A stretch of 41,659 bases of DNA from Rhodobiaceae bacterium (GTDB taxonomy: Bacteria; Pseudomonadota; Alphaproteobacteria; Rhizobiales; Tepidamorphaceae), in contig JAGRLC010000050.1 in assembly GCA_020441995.1 (NCBI GenBank), positions 1 through 41,659 of the forward strand, given 5' to 3'. Each line of letters starts with the position of its first letter. The stretch's first letter is position 1. Below are positions 14,677 through 26,204 of the stretch, in pieces. The notes under the pieces are model-generated. The model had not been told where the DNA came from. It worked only from the letters and a program-made list of their open reading frames with translations, and searched no databases. Position numbers and translations under genes: made by a program.

Positions 14677-16908
14677 ATGGATGCATCCGTTAAACAAGAA
14701 GCGCCGCAGGGCAATGCGTTGATGCGGTTTCTGGCAGCGCTCGCCGCATGGTCGGTGCGTAATCGCATTGCGGTGTTCGCCGCGTGCGCAATCATCCTCG
14801 TTGCCGGCGCGGCGGGCGCGCTGAAGCTGACCTTCAATCCGGATGCGCGCATCTATTTCTCCAGGGATGCCGCCGAGCGCATTGCTTTCGACGAAATCGT
14901 TGAGCGCTACGGCAGCCGCCGCGATGTCATTGCGATCGTGCAACCCACTGGCGGCGCCGATGCAAGCGGATTGCGCGTTGCCGCGGAAAGCGTTGCCGAT
15001 GCGCTGAAGGGCGTTGCCGGCGTTGCCGATGTCGGTGCGGCGCCTGCGGGGCAAAAAGGCGGCATTGAAATTCATGAAGGCGAGCCGCCGGTCGCGGCGT
15101 TCCCCATTTCCATCACCGCCCTGGGGGCGGATGCCTATGAGGCTGTCTCGGCGATCCAGAGAGCCGGTGACGAGGTGCTCTCCGGGCAGGCTTTCGAACT
15201 GCTGCTGACGGGAGAACCGGCGCAGGAGGCGGCGGCCATGAACGCCATCCGCAACGATCTCGGCTTGTTCGTGCCCATCGAGGTCGTGCTGATCATCGGC
15301 ATTCTGCTGCTGGCGCTGGGCTCGCTCACCGCAACCATATCGCTGCTTTGCGTGCTCGGGGTCGCCACAGCCGCGACCATGGGCGGCTATGGCTGGACGG
15401 GGGCTGCGCTGAACGGCGTGACGAGCGCGGTTCCGTCCTCGCTGCTCGGCTTGTCGGTTGCGACCAGCGTGCACCTGATCCTTGGCTGGCAGCACGGATT
15501 GCGCGACGGCGAGGCCCGGCAGGACGCGCTGATGCATTCGGTGCGGATCAATGCCGTGCCGATCGTGCTGGCGACAGTCACGACGGTGATCTCTTTCGCC
15601 TGCCTCAATCTTGCCGACAGCCCCGCCTTCCATGCGTTCGGAACCCTGGTTGCCATCGGCCTTGTGCTGACACTGCTCTTGTCCTTCACTTTGCTGCCGG
15701 CGCTGATCTCGGTTATCCCGGCCAATCCGGTCAATGCGCGCGCCGGGCTCGAGCGGGCCATGGCGCGGCTTGGCGCGCTGGTCTGCGATCACAAGATTGT
15801 CCTGCTGCTGGCAGGTGTCGTGGTTGCCGGCGTATCTCTCTATGGCACGTCGCAGGTCGTCTTCCGCGACACGTTCAGCGCTTATTTCGACGAGTCTTAT
15901 CCATTCCGGCGGGCAACGCTGATCTATGAGGAACATGTCGGCGGCATCACGCCGGTCGAGTTTTCCGTGCCGCTGGCCGATGGGGAAACATTCGCCAGCC
16001 CGTCCTATGCCGCCGATATCGCAGCGTTCAGGCATTGGGCCGTCATGCAGCCGAAAGTGTCGCGGGTGATTGCCGTGACCGATGTGCTCAAGGCCGGCGG
16101 CGAGGCTTACGGTCTGACGGATGCGCAAGGCGTGCCTGTGGATGCGGGCTCGGCGGCCATGCTTGGCGAGGAAATCGGCAAGCGCGGCGAGGATGCCGGG
16201 TTGCAATATCTTCTCGGGCGCAAGTTCGCCGACGAGCCTGCGGGCGAGGGGGCAACACGGGTCATCGTCATTCTTCAGTCGGCAGCCTCCGATGACATTC
16301 TGTCGTTTGCGGAGGATGCCGAAGACGAGTTGGAACGGCTTGGCGCTGCCCGCGCCACGACCGCAACCGGGATGCCTGTTCTGGCCGCGCATCTGTCGCA
16401 GCGCAACGGCGCATCGATGATCAAGGCCACGCCATTGGCGCTTGCCGCAATCTCGCTGCTGATGGTGCTGGCGTTGGGAAGCTGGCGGCTTGGTCTGGCC
16501 AGCCTCGTCCCAAACCTGATGCCGCTGCTTATGGCTTATGGCGTCTGGGGTCTTGTCATGGGCGATCTGACTTTCGCGGGCACCATGGTCATCGCCATGA
16601 CTTTCGGTATCGTCGTTGACGACACGGTACACATGATGAGCCGCTACCGGCATCTCAGGAAGGCCGGTTTTGCGCCGCGCGCGGCCATGGTGGAGACATT
16701 CCGCACGGTCGGCATCGCGGTTTTCACGACGACCGTTGCGATCGCCAGCGGGTTTTCGGTTTTGTCGCTGTCGGGTTTTGTGGTCAATCGCGATCTCGGC
16801 GCGGTCACCACCATGACACTGCTCAGCGCGCTGGCCGCAACGCTGCTGTTCCTGCCGCCGCTGCTGCTGTTGCTTGACCGGGCCGCGAAAACTTCCGCCG
16901 ACAAATAA
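14677..16908 (+). CDS. MMPL/RND-superfamily transporter
   Basis: This 743-residue protein has the RND architecture halved into two repeats. Helix 1 is at about 25-50, then a periplasmic domain, then a helix bundle (about 190-360) with LLGLSVATSVHLILGWQHG; the second half repeats this and ends with FGIVVDDTVHMMSRYRHL, a typical RND/MMPL helix-4 motif. This fits the hydrophobe or lipid exporters of the MMPL and sterol-sensing-domain type. No membrane fusion protein or outer membrane channel gene is adjacent, so it probably acts alone on lipids. It is followed 103 bases later by a TPR gene on the same strand. Confidence 0.88.
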   Translation: MDASVKQEAPQGNALMRFLAALAAWSVRNRIAVFAACAIILVAGAAGALKLTFNPDARIYFSRDAAERIAFDEIVERYGSRRDVIAIVQPTGGADASGLRVAAESVADALKGVAGVADVGAAPAGQKGGIEIHEGEPPVAAFPISITALGADAYEAVSAIQRAGDEVLSGQAFELLLTGEPAQEAAAMNAIRNDLGLFVPIEVVLIIGILLLALGSLTATISLLCVLGVATAATMGGYGWTGAALNGVTSAVPSSLLGLSVATSVHLILGWQHGLRDGEARQDALMHSVRINAVPIVLATVTTVISFACLNLADSPAFHAFGTLVAIGLVLTLLLSFTLLPALISVIPANPVNARAGLERAMARLGALVCDHKIVLLLAGVVVAGVSLYGTSQVVFRDTFSAYFDESYPFRRATLIYEEHVGGITPVEFSVPLADGETFASPSYAADIAAFRHWAVMQPKVSRVIAVTDVLKAGGEAYGLTDAQGVPVDAGSAAMLGEEIGKRGEDAGLQYLLGRKFADEPAGEGATRVIVILQSAASDDILSFAEDAEDELERLGAARATTATGMPVLAAHLSQRNGASMIKATPLALAAISLLMVLALGSWRLGLASLVPNLMPLLMAYGVWGLVMGDLTFAGTMVIAMTFGIVVDDTVHMMSRYRHLRKAGFAPRAAMVETFRTVGIAVFTTTVAIASGFSVLSLSGFVVNRDLGAVTTMTLLSALAATLLFLPPLLLLLDRAAKTSADK

Positions 16909-17011
16909 TAGCGATTACCTTGTGATCTGCGAGAGGCGTTCTTACGTTCACAATTATACCGCGATCGACGGTTACGAATCCGCTGCATGGCAGCTTTCAG
17001 GGAGATACAGC

Positions 17012-17566
17012 ATGTTTGCACGCGATGAGCGCGCCCGTCCCATCCTGAGCAGGTTGGCTCTCGGCGCGGCCCTTGTGCTGGGCACATCCGCCGCAATGGC
17101 CATGGGTAGCGATTCAACCAGCGAGCCCGCGTGCCCGGCGGGACAGATCAAGGATGCCGACGGCAAGTGCAAGCCGGCGAGCAACAACGCCATCGATCAG
17201 AACGCACGCGTCGAATACGGCCTCGCGCTGGCCAAGGCGGAACGTTACGACGAAGCGATCAGCGTGCTGAAGCCAGCGGTCGAACTGGGCGACAAGCGCG
17301 CGCTCAATTACACCGGCTACAGCTTGCGCAAGTCCGGCCGTGTGGACGAGGGCATCTCGTATTACATGAAGGCGCTGGCCGCCGATCCGAACTATGTGCA
17401 GGCGCGCGAATATCTCGGCGAAGCCTATCTTACGCTTGGCCGCCTCGACCTTGCCGAGGAGCAGTTGAAGGAAATCGAGACGCGCTGCAACGCGACTTGC
17501 GACACCTATATCGACCTGTCGGACCAGATTGAGGACTTCCGCGAGCGCCAGCAGCAGCGCGGCTAA
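17012..17566 (+). CDS. Secreted TPR-repeat protein
   Basis: The 184-residue protein begins after AGGGAG (8 bases upstream of the ATG). A signal peptide covers about residues 1-30 (ending AMAMG). A short cysteine-containing stretch CPAGQIKDADGKCK follows, resembling a small loop that could be disulphide-closed. Residues 65-165 contain at least two TPR units: YGLALAKAERYDEAISVLKP and YYMKALAADPNYVQAREYLG followed by RLDLAEEQL. Two more cysteines (CNATC) are near the C-terminus. It is probably a periplasmic scaffold. It may be co-transcribed with the MMPL gene. Confidence 0.85.
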   Translation: MFARDERARPILSRLALGAALVLGTSAAMAMGSDSTSEPACPAGQIKDADGKCKPASNNAIDQNARVEYGLALAKAERYDEAISVLKPAVELGDKRALNYTGYSLRKSGRVDEGISYYMKALAADPNYVQAREYLGEAYLTLGRLDLAEEQLKEIETRCNATCDTYIDLSDQIEDFRERQQQRG

Positions 17567-17646
17567 CCCTCTGACATATCTGAATTCGGGCGGCGGCTTC
17601 GGGGCACCGGGGCTGCCGTTCCGCATTTATGAGGGCCGGTCCGCCT

Positions 17647-18507
17647 TCAGGCGAAGCGTTTCGCGCCCGCCACGCAAATGACGACGATCATTGCCGAAGC
17701 GATCATGGTCCATGCGATGGGCTCGCCCAGAAGAACAGCTGCCAGCACGAAGCCGAAGAAGGGTTGCAGAAGCTGCAACTGGCCAACGCCGGCAATGCCG
17801 CCGCGCGCAAGCCCGCGATACCAGAAGATGAACCCCACCATCATGCTGAAGACGGAGACATAGGCGAGGCCGATCCAGGCCGGAATGCCAATCCCGTTCC
17901 AGGTCCCGGGCATGGTCGCCACGGCGATGGCCGCAAGGACCGGAAGCGACAGCAGAAGCGCCCATGAGATGACCTGCCAGCCGCCAAGGCGGCGGGAAAG
18001 CGCAGCGCCTTCCGCATATCCCAGGCCGCAGACGATGATCGCCGCGATCATCAGCAGGTCCCCCGTCAGGGTTCCACGCGCGCTGCCGTAAAGCGCGAAG
18101 CCGGCGACGGTCGCGGCGCCCGCGACTGAGAACAGCCAGAAGGCGGTTTTCGGCCGCTCGCCGCCGCGCATCACCCCGAAGATGGCGGTTGCAAGCGGAA
18201 GCAGGCCGATGAACACGATGGAATGCGCAGCGCTGATGTGCTGGAGCGCCAGTGCCGTCAGCAACGGAAAGCCGACGACAACGCCGAGCGCCACCAGCGC
18301 GAGCGATATGAAGTCGCCGCGTTCGGGGCGCTTCTGGCGCAATGCGAACAAAAACAGCGCGCCCAGCAAGGCCGCGATCACCGCTCGTGCGGATGTGAGA
18401 AACAGCGGTGAAAAGTCAGCGACGGCAACCCGCGTCGCCGGCAGAGAACCGCTGAATATGATGACGCCCAAGAGGCCGCTGCCCCAGCCGGAATTCGTTC
18501 GTTCCAT
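17647..18507 (-). CDS. EamA-family (DMT) exporter, divergent from a MocR regulator
   Basis: A 286-residue ten-helix EamA protein, with LLGVIIFSGSLPATRVAVAD at the start and the second repeat beginning around LTGDLLMIAAIIVCGLGYAE. The start at 18507 is chosen because AGGAAAAAG precedes it and conservation starts there; the frame continues upstream antisense to the MocR gene. It is transcribed away from the MocR gene with 126 bases between. EamA exporters divergent from MocR regulators are a recurring pair in proteobacteria, so it is probably controlled by that regulator. The substrate may be an amino acid. Confidence 0.9.
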   Translation of the reverse strand: MERTNSGWGSGLLGVIIFSGSLPATRVAVADFSPLFLTSARAVIAALLGALFLFALRQKRPERGDFISLALVALGVVVGFPLLTALALQHISAAHSIVFIGLLPLATAIFGVMRGGERPKTAFWLFSVAGAATVAGFALYGSARGTLTGDLLMIAAIIVCGLGYAEGAALSRRLGGWQVISWALLLSLPVLAAIAVATMPGTWNGIGIPAWIGLAYVSVFSMMVGFIFWYRGLARGGIAGVGQLQLLQPFFGFVLAAVLLGEPIAWTMIASAMIVVICVAGAKRFA

Positions 18508-18581
18508 ATCTTTTTCCTGGTATTGCCCGGATGTGTGCATAGCGCGCATGGGCTGGATCGGACAGAAACAGTGCGATACAA

Positions 18582-18604
18582 TTATAGTTATCTGTATAGA
18601 TAAA
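18582..18604. promoter_or_regulatory. Operator candidate between the EamA and MocR genes
   Basis: GTTATCTGTATAGATAAC (18587-18604) is a perfect 7-bp dyad around GTAT. The same stretch contains a direct repeat, TTATAGTTAT then GTATAGATAA, start to start 12 bases. MocR regulators are known to bind direct repeats, so this is the likely operator for both divergent genes. It is strikingly AT-rich in a GC-rich region. Confidence 0.6.
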
Positions 18605-18633
18605 CTGACCAGTACAGTAGTTCGCAGGGACGG

Positions 18634-21440
<2,807 letters not shown>

Positions 21441-21449
21441 GGAACAGGT

Positions 21450-23840
21450 CTACCTGAATGCCTCGTCCGGATTGAGGAGCGCGGCCGGGTCGCCGTCTTT
21501 CCAGCCGCGGCGCTCGTAGAGTTCGCCTGCGATATCTAGGCGGATACCACCATCGGAAAGCCCTTCGAGATAGGCTGCCGAAAGGCGGCTTTCGAGGCGG
21601 GGATGGGGAATGCGGAACGGACGGCTCAGCGGTGCGTCGAGGTTCACATCATGGATCACGACATCCGCGCCATAGCCGAGCGCCAGAAGGCCCGCGCCGG
21701 CATCCTGTGCGATCCACAGGTCGCGCGGCTCGCCGTTCGCGGCTGTGGTCAGCGGCGGCGGCGTCAGCGGCGTGAAGCTGTAGCCGCGATCCGCATTGCC
21801 GATGCGAAGCCCGTCCTCGCCCAGCAGGATAAGCTGATCGCCGGGTCCCCAGGCGATTGCGGAAGCCAGTCCGGGCCGCCGCATCTGGTTTTCGATGACG
21901 CCGTCTGCGCCGAAGACCGTCAGCGCGCCGGTGGTCAGCGCGGCAAGACGTCCGTCCGGTGAATAGGCGGCGGACAGAACGTCGCCGTCGAGGCCGCCAT
22001 AGGGCTCGTGCTCGCCGCTTGCTTTCAGAACCCAAATGTTCGCCCGCGAACTGTCATTGACCAATTCGCGGCCATAAACCGCCAACCGCGTACCATCGGC
22101 GGACAACGCGCCGGTGAGGCCGCCGCCACTGGTCCAGAAGCTCTTGCAGTTTACCGGGCTGTCGGAGGCCGCACGCAGGCAGGCCACGAAGGTCTCGCCG
22201 CCTGTGCCGCCGTAAACGCTGATCATGATGAAGGCGACGGCGTTGCCACGGCTCATGTCGTCGACATACAGGAAACCGCCCTGCGAGGTGCCTTCCGCCA
22301 CCTGCGATTCCAGCCGTGCGATGGGGCCACCGCTCAGGCCGCGCTGCGTCATGCGTTCAAGCTGCCGTCTCAGGATCGCGGCTCCGTCGCGCTCGCCGTT
22401 CCAAAGACCGTCTTCCTTCGCGGCGCCGGGAAAGCGCACGATCTCGAAGGGGCGAAGCGGTTCGAGTTCGTTGTGAAGCTGCGTTGCCGTGCGGAAAAAC
22501 GGGGTGCCGTCGCTTGGGCCACAGGCTTCGGTCAGCTTCAGGGCATCCGGTGTAAACGGGCCGTCTTCGCCCACAAGCTCCAGATTGACCCGGGCGCAGG
22601 GCTCGGGGCTGGAGGTCCGGAAGTCTCCGCGTTCGTAGGGCGCATAGACAAGTTCAAGCCCGAGGGAGCATGCGCTGTAGCCCCGTATGTAATGGTTGAT
22701 GACCGTGATCCCCTGCGTGCCGCGATGGATGGCGCAGGGAGTCGCCTTGTTCAGTGCAGGGCCTTCCGTGACGGTTTTTCCCTCGCGGTTGACGCGGCGG
22801 GTGCGCGCGGCATCCGTGATCATCAGGACGTCGTCGCCGATATTGGTCCAGCCGGTTGCGGGAAACAGCGAGCCGGACTTGATCGGCGGCCCATCGGCCT
22901 GGCTGAAATAGAGCTGGCCGTTGAGGATGAACGGCGTGCCGGCATTGTCGCGATAGGTTGCTTCGCCGGCGGTGGCGAGGCCGGCGAGGACCGTCTTCAG
23001 GGCCGTGCTGTACGGTGCGACGTTCAGGAGCGCGCTCGCTGCCGCCGCCGGATCGCCGGCGCGGAGGTTTTCGGCCGCGAGCTGGCGGGTGACTTCGGCG
23101 CGCTGCCGGTTCGCCTCGTTTCGCTGCCAGTAGGCGATGCCCGCCAGACTGACGGCGACGACCAGTGCCGCAAGCGACAGCACCACGGTCATCCGCTGGC
23201 GGCGGATCGCGGCGCGCCGGCTTTCGGCGATGAAGGCCAATTGCAGGGCTGTGATCTGCGGCGCCTCTTTCGGGCGCGCATCACGCCAGCTTTCAGCCGC
23301 CGCGATATCGCCGCCGCGCAGCAGCAGCGTTGCTGACTTGCCGGACGCGTCCCAGCGGCGCGCAAGGCCTGCAAGCCGCGTGTGCTCTCTGATCCAGTCG
23401 ATGTCGGTATTAAGCGCCGACACCATTGTGTCGACGGCGTCCTCGAATGGGTCACGGTCGGTGCAGAAGATGAAATTAAGCCTGGCCAGCAGCGGCGGGA
23501 TATCGCTGCCCTCGACGTCATCGATGACGATGGGCGCGATGCGCTTTTCCAGCTCGTAGGCCAGTTCGACTTCCCAGGCGCAGACCTCCGACTTGGCCGA
23601 ATGCGGGCTGAGCAGGAAGACGATGGTGTCGGCTTCGCGGATCAGTTCCTCGAGCCGGTCGCGCCATTCCTCGGTTGGCAGGATGTCGTCGGTGTCGCGG
23701 AAGACGCCGAAGTTGCGCTCGCTCAGGACCTGCGAGAATCGCTGGGCCTTCTCGCGGTCCTTGCGCGAATAGGAGATGAAGACTTTGGGCTGGTCGGACG
23801 GTTCGCCGTCTTCCTCACGCGTTACATCAGATGCCGTCAA
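21450..23840 (-). CDS. TIR-domain, transmembrane, beta-propeller-like protein
   Basis: This 796-residue protein has a TIR domain at about 19-140: KVFISYSRKDREKAQRF opens it, FRDTDDILPTEEWRDRLEEL is the BB-loop region, and IVFLLSPHSAKSEVCAWEVE holds the probable catalytic Glu90. A linker with WRDARPKEAPQITALQLAFI follows, then one membrane helix at about 218-237, a charged helical stretch (RNEANRQRAEVTRQLAAENL), and about 500 residues of beta-rich sequence. Blades such as LSADGTRLAVYG, AAYSPDGRLAALTTG and GEDGLRIGNAD look like a WD40/PD40 propeller. TIR domains in bacteria often cleave NAD. The start is TTG at 23840, after GGGAG; no ATG or GTG start is in frame before the TIR domain. It is 63 bases downstream of the tautomerase gene. 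Confidence 0.85.
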   Translation of the reverse strand: MTASDVTREEDGEPSDQPKVFISYSRKDREKAQRFSQVLSERNFGVFRDTDDILPTEEWRDRLEELIREADTIVFLLSPHSAKSEVCAWEVELAYELEKRIAPIVIDDVEGSDIPPLLARLNFIFCTDRDPFEDAVDTMVSALNTDIDWIREHTRLAGLARRWDASGKSATLLLRGGDIAAAESWRDARPKEAPQITALQLAFIAESRRAAIRRQRMTVVLSLAALVVAVSLAGIAYWQRNEANRQRAEVTRQLAAENLRAGDPAAAASALLNVAPYSTALKTVLAGLATAGEATYRDNAGTPFILNGQLYFSQADGPPIKSGSLFPATGWTNIGDDVLMITDAARTRRVNREGKTVTEGPALNKATPCAIHRGTQGITVINHYIRGYSACSLGLELVYAPYERGDFRTSSPEPCARVNLELVGEDGPFTPDALKLTEACGPSDGTPFFRTATQLHNELEPLRPFEIVRFPGAAKEDGLWNGERDGAAILRRQLERMTQRGLSGGPIARLESQVAEGTSQGGFLYVDDMSRGNAVAFIMISVYGGTGGETFVACLRAASDSPVNCKSFWTSGGGLTGALSADGTRLAVYGRELVNDSSRANIWVLKASGEHEPYGGLDGDVLSAAYSPDGRLAALTTGALTVFGADGVIENQMRRPGLASAIAWGPGDQLILLGEDGLRIGNADRGYSFTPLTPPPLTTAANGEPRDLWIAQDAGAGLLALGYGADVVIHDVNLDAPLSRPFRIPHPRLESRLSAAYLEGLSDGGIRLDIAGELYERRGWKDGDPAALLNPDEAFR

Positions 23841-23903
23841 ACCGAATCTCGTCTCCCGTGTCCTGATCCCTACGCGGAATGCTAGGAGACGATTGCGGCA
23901 GCC

Positions 23904-24284
23904 TCAAGCATATTGCGCGATGCCGTTGCCCAGTGACCAGTTTTCCTTGGCGACCTCGAAGAGACCGATGAAAACGTCTTCGCGGCGCAGGCCGGGGTTC
24001 TCGCCGAGCAATTCGGCGATCCGCCGGTAGAGCGCCTTCTTTTGATCGTTCGTGCGGGTGTTGTTCGCGGAAATCTGGATGAAGACCAGGTCGTCGGTGC
24101 GGGAAATGCCGAGATAGAGCGGGCTGTAGCGGAAGTTCGATGCCTCATGTTCGCTGATCGTCACGAAATCATTGTCGGCAGGCACGTTGAAGGTTTCGTG
24201 CAAAGCCTGGTGGACGCCGTCGCAGATCGCCTGGCGGTAGCTTTCAGATTTTCCGGCACGCATCGAGATGTGAATGAGCGGCAT
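23904..24284 (-). CDS. Tautomerase-family protein
   Basis: A 126-residue member of the 4-oxalocrotonate tautomerase / MIF superfamily. Met is followed by Pro2, which becomes the catalytic N-terminal proline after processing, in MPLIHISMRAGKSESYRQA. The later part has RTNDQKKALYRRIAELLG and EDVFIGLFEVAKENWSLGNG, which fits the longer, two-module members of the family. It may act on an enol or keto acid. AGGAAAGGAAC precedes the ATG. It is divergent from a LysR regulator around a T-N11-A motif, so it is probably regulated by it. Confidence 0.87.
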   Translation of the reverse strand: MPLIHISMRAGKSESYRQAICDGVHQALHETFNVPADNDFVTISEHEASNFRYSPLYLGISRTDDLVFIQISANNTRTNDQKKALYRRIAELLGENPGLRREDVFIGLFEVAKENWSLGNGIAQYA

Positions 24285-24351
24285 GTTCGGTTCCTTTCCT
24301 GCTCGTATTCTTCCGTGTGGCTAGGAACCTAAGAGTAGTCGTGTTATTTGT

Positions 24352-24372
24352 TTATCCCATGGTTGGAGATAA
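24352..24372. promoter_or_regulatory. LysR-type T-N11-A box
   Basis: TTATC (24352-24356) and GATAA (24368-24372) are separated by exactly 11 bases, a perfect dyad of LysR type. A second GATAAC follows at 24378. It lies between the divergent tautomerase and LysR genes and is 18 bases from the LysR start, so autoregulation is likely. Confidence 0.7.
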
Positions 24373-24390
24373 CAAAGATAACAACTTGAA

Positions 24391-25248
24391 ATGATGGAAC
24401 GTGCGCTCGATCTCGATGCTGTTCGTGCTTTCGTGCATATCGCGGAGCTTGGAAGCTTCACGCGCGCCGCCGAAGCGACGCGCACGACGCAGTCGGCGGT
24501 CAGCCTGAAACTGAAGCGGCTGGAAGACAGGCTGGGGGTGCGGCTTGTCGAGCGCACGCCGCGCTATGTGAAGCTGTCTTCGCGCGGGGCTGCGTTTCTG
24601 GAACATGCCCGCGAATTGCTGGAAGCCCATGATCGTGCCTGCTCCGCATTGAGCGAGGCCCGCCAGCGGCTGACTATCGGCATCAGCGACCATGTCGCGG
24701 GGCCGGAGCTGCCCTCGCTGATCGCACGCATGAACGCGCAGGATCCGCAGCTCGTCATCGAGATCCGTATCGGCTCGTCGGGCGACCTGTTGCAGAGCTT
24801 CGACCGGCGCGAGTTCGATACGGTCATTGTCCGCCAGCATGTAGGACGCGACGATGGCGTGGTGCTGGCGAAAGAGAAATTCGGCTGGTTCGCCGCGCCG
24901 GGTTGGCAGCATCGCGCCAGCGAGCCGCTGCCGGTTGCGACGATGCCCGAACCTTGCGGTATCCGCATTATGGCGGGGCAGATGCTCGATGAGGCGGGCA
25001 TCCCGTGGACGGAGATTTTTGTCGGTGGCGGCGTCACGGCGGTCTCGGCCGCTGTCATGGCCGGCATGGGAGTTGCGGCGCTTGCCCGGCGCATGTTGCC
25101 GCTCGGCGCAGTCGATGTCGGCCCGAAGCTCGGGTTGCCTGATTTGCCGCGCTTGCCGGTGATGCTGCATACGCGGGAGAAGGACAGTCCGCAGCGCGAT
25201 GCGCTGGCAGCCCTTTCGGCGGCGTTCAAGAGTGCCGTGCGGGATTAG
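24391..25248 (+). CDS. LysR-family transcriptional regulator
   Basis: The 285-residue protein has an N-terminal winged helix-turn-helix (about 5-65): LDAVRAFVHIAELGSFTRAA, then TQSAVSLKLKRLEDRLGVRL and TPRYVKLSSRGAAFLEHARE. The effector domain (90-280) has the usual two-lobed pattern. The start is the first of two adjacent ATG codons (24391, 24394); neither has a good ribosome binding site, so expression may be low or leaderless. It is divergent from the tautomerase gene. Its last four bases overlap the end of the convergent cyclodeaminase gene. Confidence 0.9.
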   Translation: MMERALDLDAVRAFVHIAELGSFTRAAEATRTTQSAVSLKLKRLEDRLGVRLVERTPRYVKLSSRGAAFLEHARELLEAHDRACSALSEARQRLTIGISDHVAGPELPSLIARMNAQDPQLVIEIRIGSSGDLLQSFDRREFDTVIVRQHVGRDDGVVLAKEKFGWFAAPGWQHRASEPLPVATMPEPCGIRIMAGQMLDEAGIPWTEIFVGGGVTAVSAAVMAGMGVAALARRMLPLGAVDVGPKLGLPDLPRLPVMLHTREKDSPQRDALAALSAAFKSAVRD

Positions 25249-26204
25249 TCCTCCACCCGCGTCCCCAACCCCTTCTTCATCGCCTGCCCGTATGCCATCG
25301 CGGCGACGGCGAAGTCACCGATGGCAAGTCCTCTGAAGATGAAGCAGGCGGGAGAGGCGGGGTCGAAGCCTGCCGCTACGTCGCCGGCGACCATTTCGGT
25401 CAGGTCGCCCTTGATCAGTGACGGTTCGATCATCTTCTTGGGGCTTGCCGCTTCCTGTTCGCGGTCATCGACGAAGACCTGCCCGAAGGCTTTCATCGTC
25501 TCCGGGAGCCAGGGAATCCCGAGATCGGTAATCGCGGCGAAGGCCCCGGGCTTGAGCCAGCGGGCGTCGAGGAAGGGTTCGATCGAGTAGTCCAGCGTCA
25601 CCGAGGTGACGACGATGTCGGCTCCTTCCAGTGCGTCCTGCGCAGTGCTTGCGGCGTCGGCTTCCAGTCCGCGTTCTTGAGCATAGGCGCAGAGCTTGTC
25701 GATATTGGCCTGACCGCGTCCGAAGGCGCGGATGCGTTTCAGCGGGAAAATTTCCTTGAAAGCATCGAGGTGGCTGCGGGCCTGGACGCCGGTGCCGACG
25801 AAAGCGATTGTCTCTGCTTGCGGATTGCCGAGCCTGCGTGCGGCAACGGCGCTCAAGGCCGCCGTACGCACTGCCGTGACCCAGCCTGCTTCCAGCACCG
25901 CCTTCAGCAATCCTGTTTCGCTGTCGAACAGGGTGATTGCGCCGTTGATGGCGTCGAGCCCGCGTCCTGGGTTGCGCGGGCTGACGGTTACCGCCTTGAC
26001 GCCGGTGATCTGCGGGTCGTCGGAGGCACACAGCGTCGTCATCATGTAGCGTCCGTCGCCGGGCAGCAGGGCGGACTTCGGCGCGGTCCAGACCTCGCCG
26101 CGCTTTTTCGCCAGCAGCGCATCCTCGATGGCGTCCGCGATATCGGCTTGCGGGATACCGAGTCCTTCGAGGGTCTTGTCGGACAGGAAATGAAATCCGC
26201 TCAT
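25245..26204 (-). CDS. Ornithine cyclodeaminase / mu-crystallin family protein
   Basis: A 319-residue NAD(P)-dependent enzyme of the ornithine cyclodeaminase/mu-crystallin family. The Rossmann motif FVGTGVQARSHLDAF (about 135-150) is intact. The N-terminal substrate region has GDGRYMMTTLCASDDPQITGVKAV, and ITDLGIPWLPE follows in the second half. Family members include ornithine cyclodeaminase, alanine dehydrogenase, ketimine reductase and opine-type dehydrogenases, so the exact reaction is open. AAAGG precedes the ATG, at a slightly long distance. It is divergent from the OxlT-type transporter across a 504-base gene-free region. Confidence 0.88.
   Translation of the reverse strand: MSGFHFLSDKTLEGLGIPQADIADAIEDALLAKKRGEVWTAPKSALLPGDGRYMMTTLCASDDPQITGVKAVTVSPRNPGRGLDAINGAITLFDSETGLLKAVLEAGWVTAVRTAALSAVAARRLGNPQAETIAFVGTGVQARSHLDAFKEIFPLKRIRAFGRGQANIDKLCAYAQERGLEADAASTAQDALEGADIVVTSVTLDYSIEPFLDARWLKPGAFAAITDLGIPWLPETMKAFGQVFVDDREQEAASPKKMIEPSLIKGDLTEMVAGDVAAGFDPASPACFIFRGLAIGDFAVAAMAYGQAMKKGLGTRVED

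Noticed and set aside
14623-16653. A 676-codon open frame antisense to the MMPL transporter gene
   Set aside because: Its translation is rich in Arg, His and Gln with no domain, and the opposite strand encodes a full RND/MMPL protein. Long antisense frames are common in GC-rich DNA.
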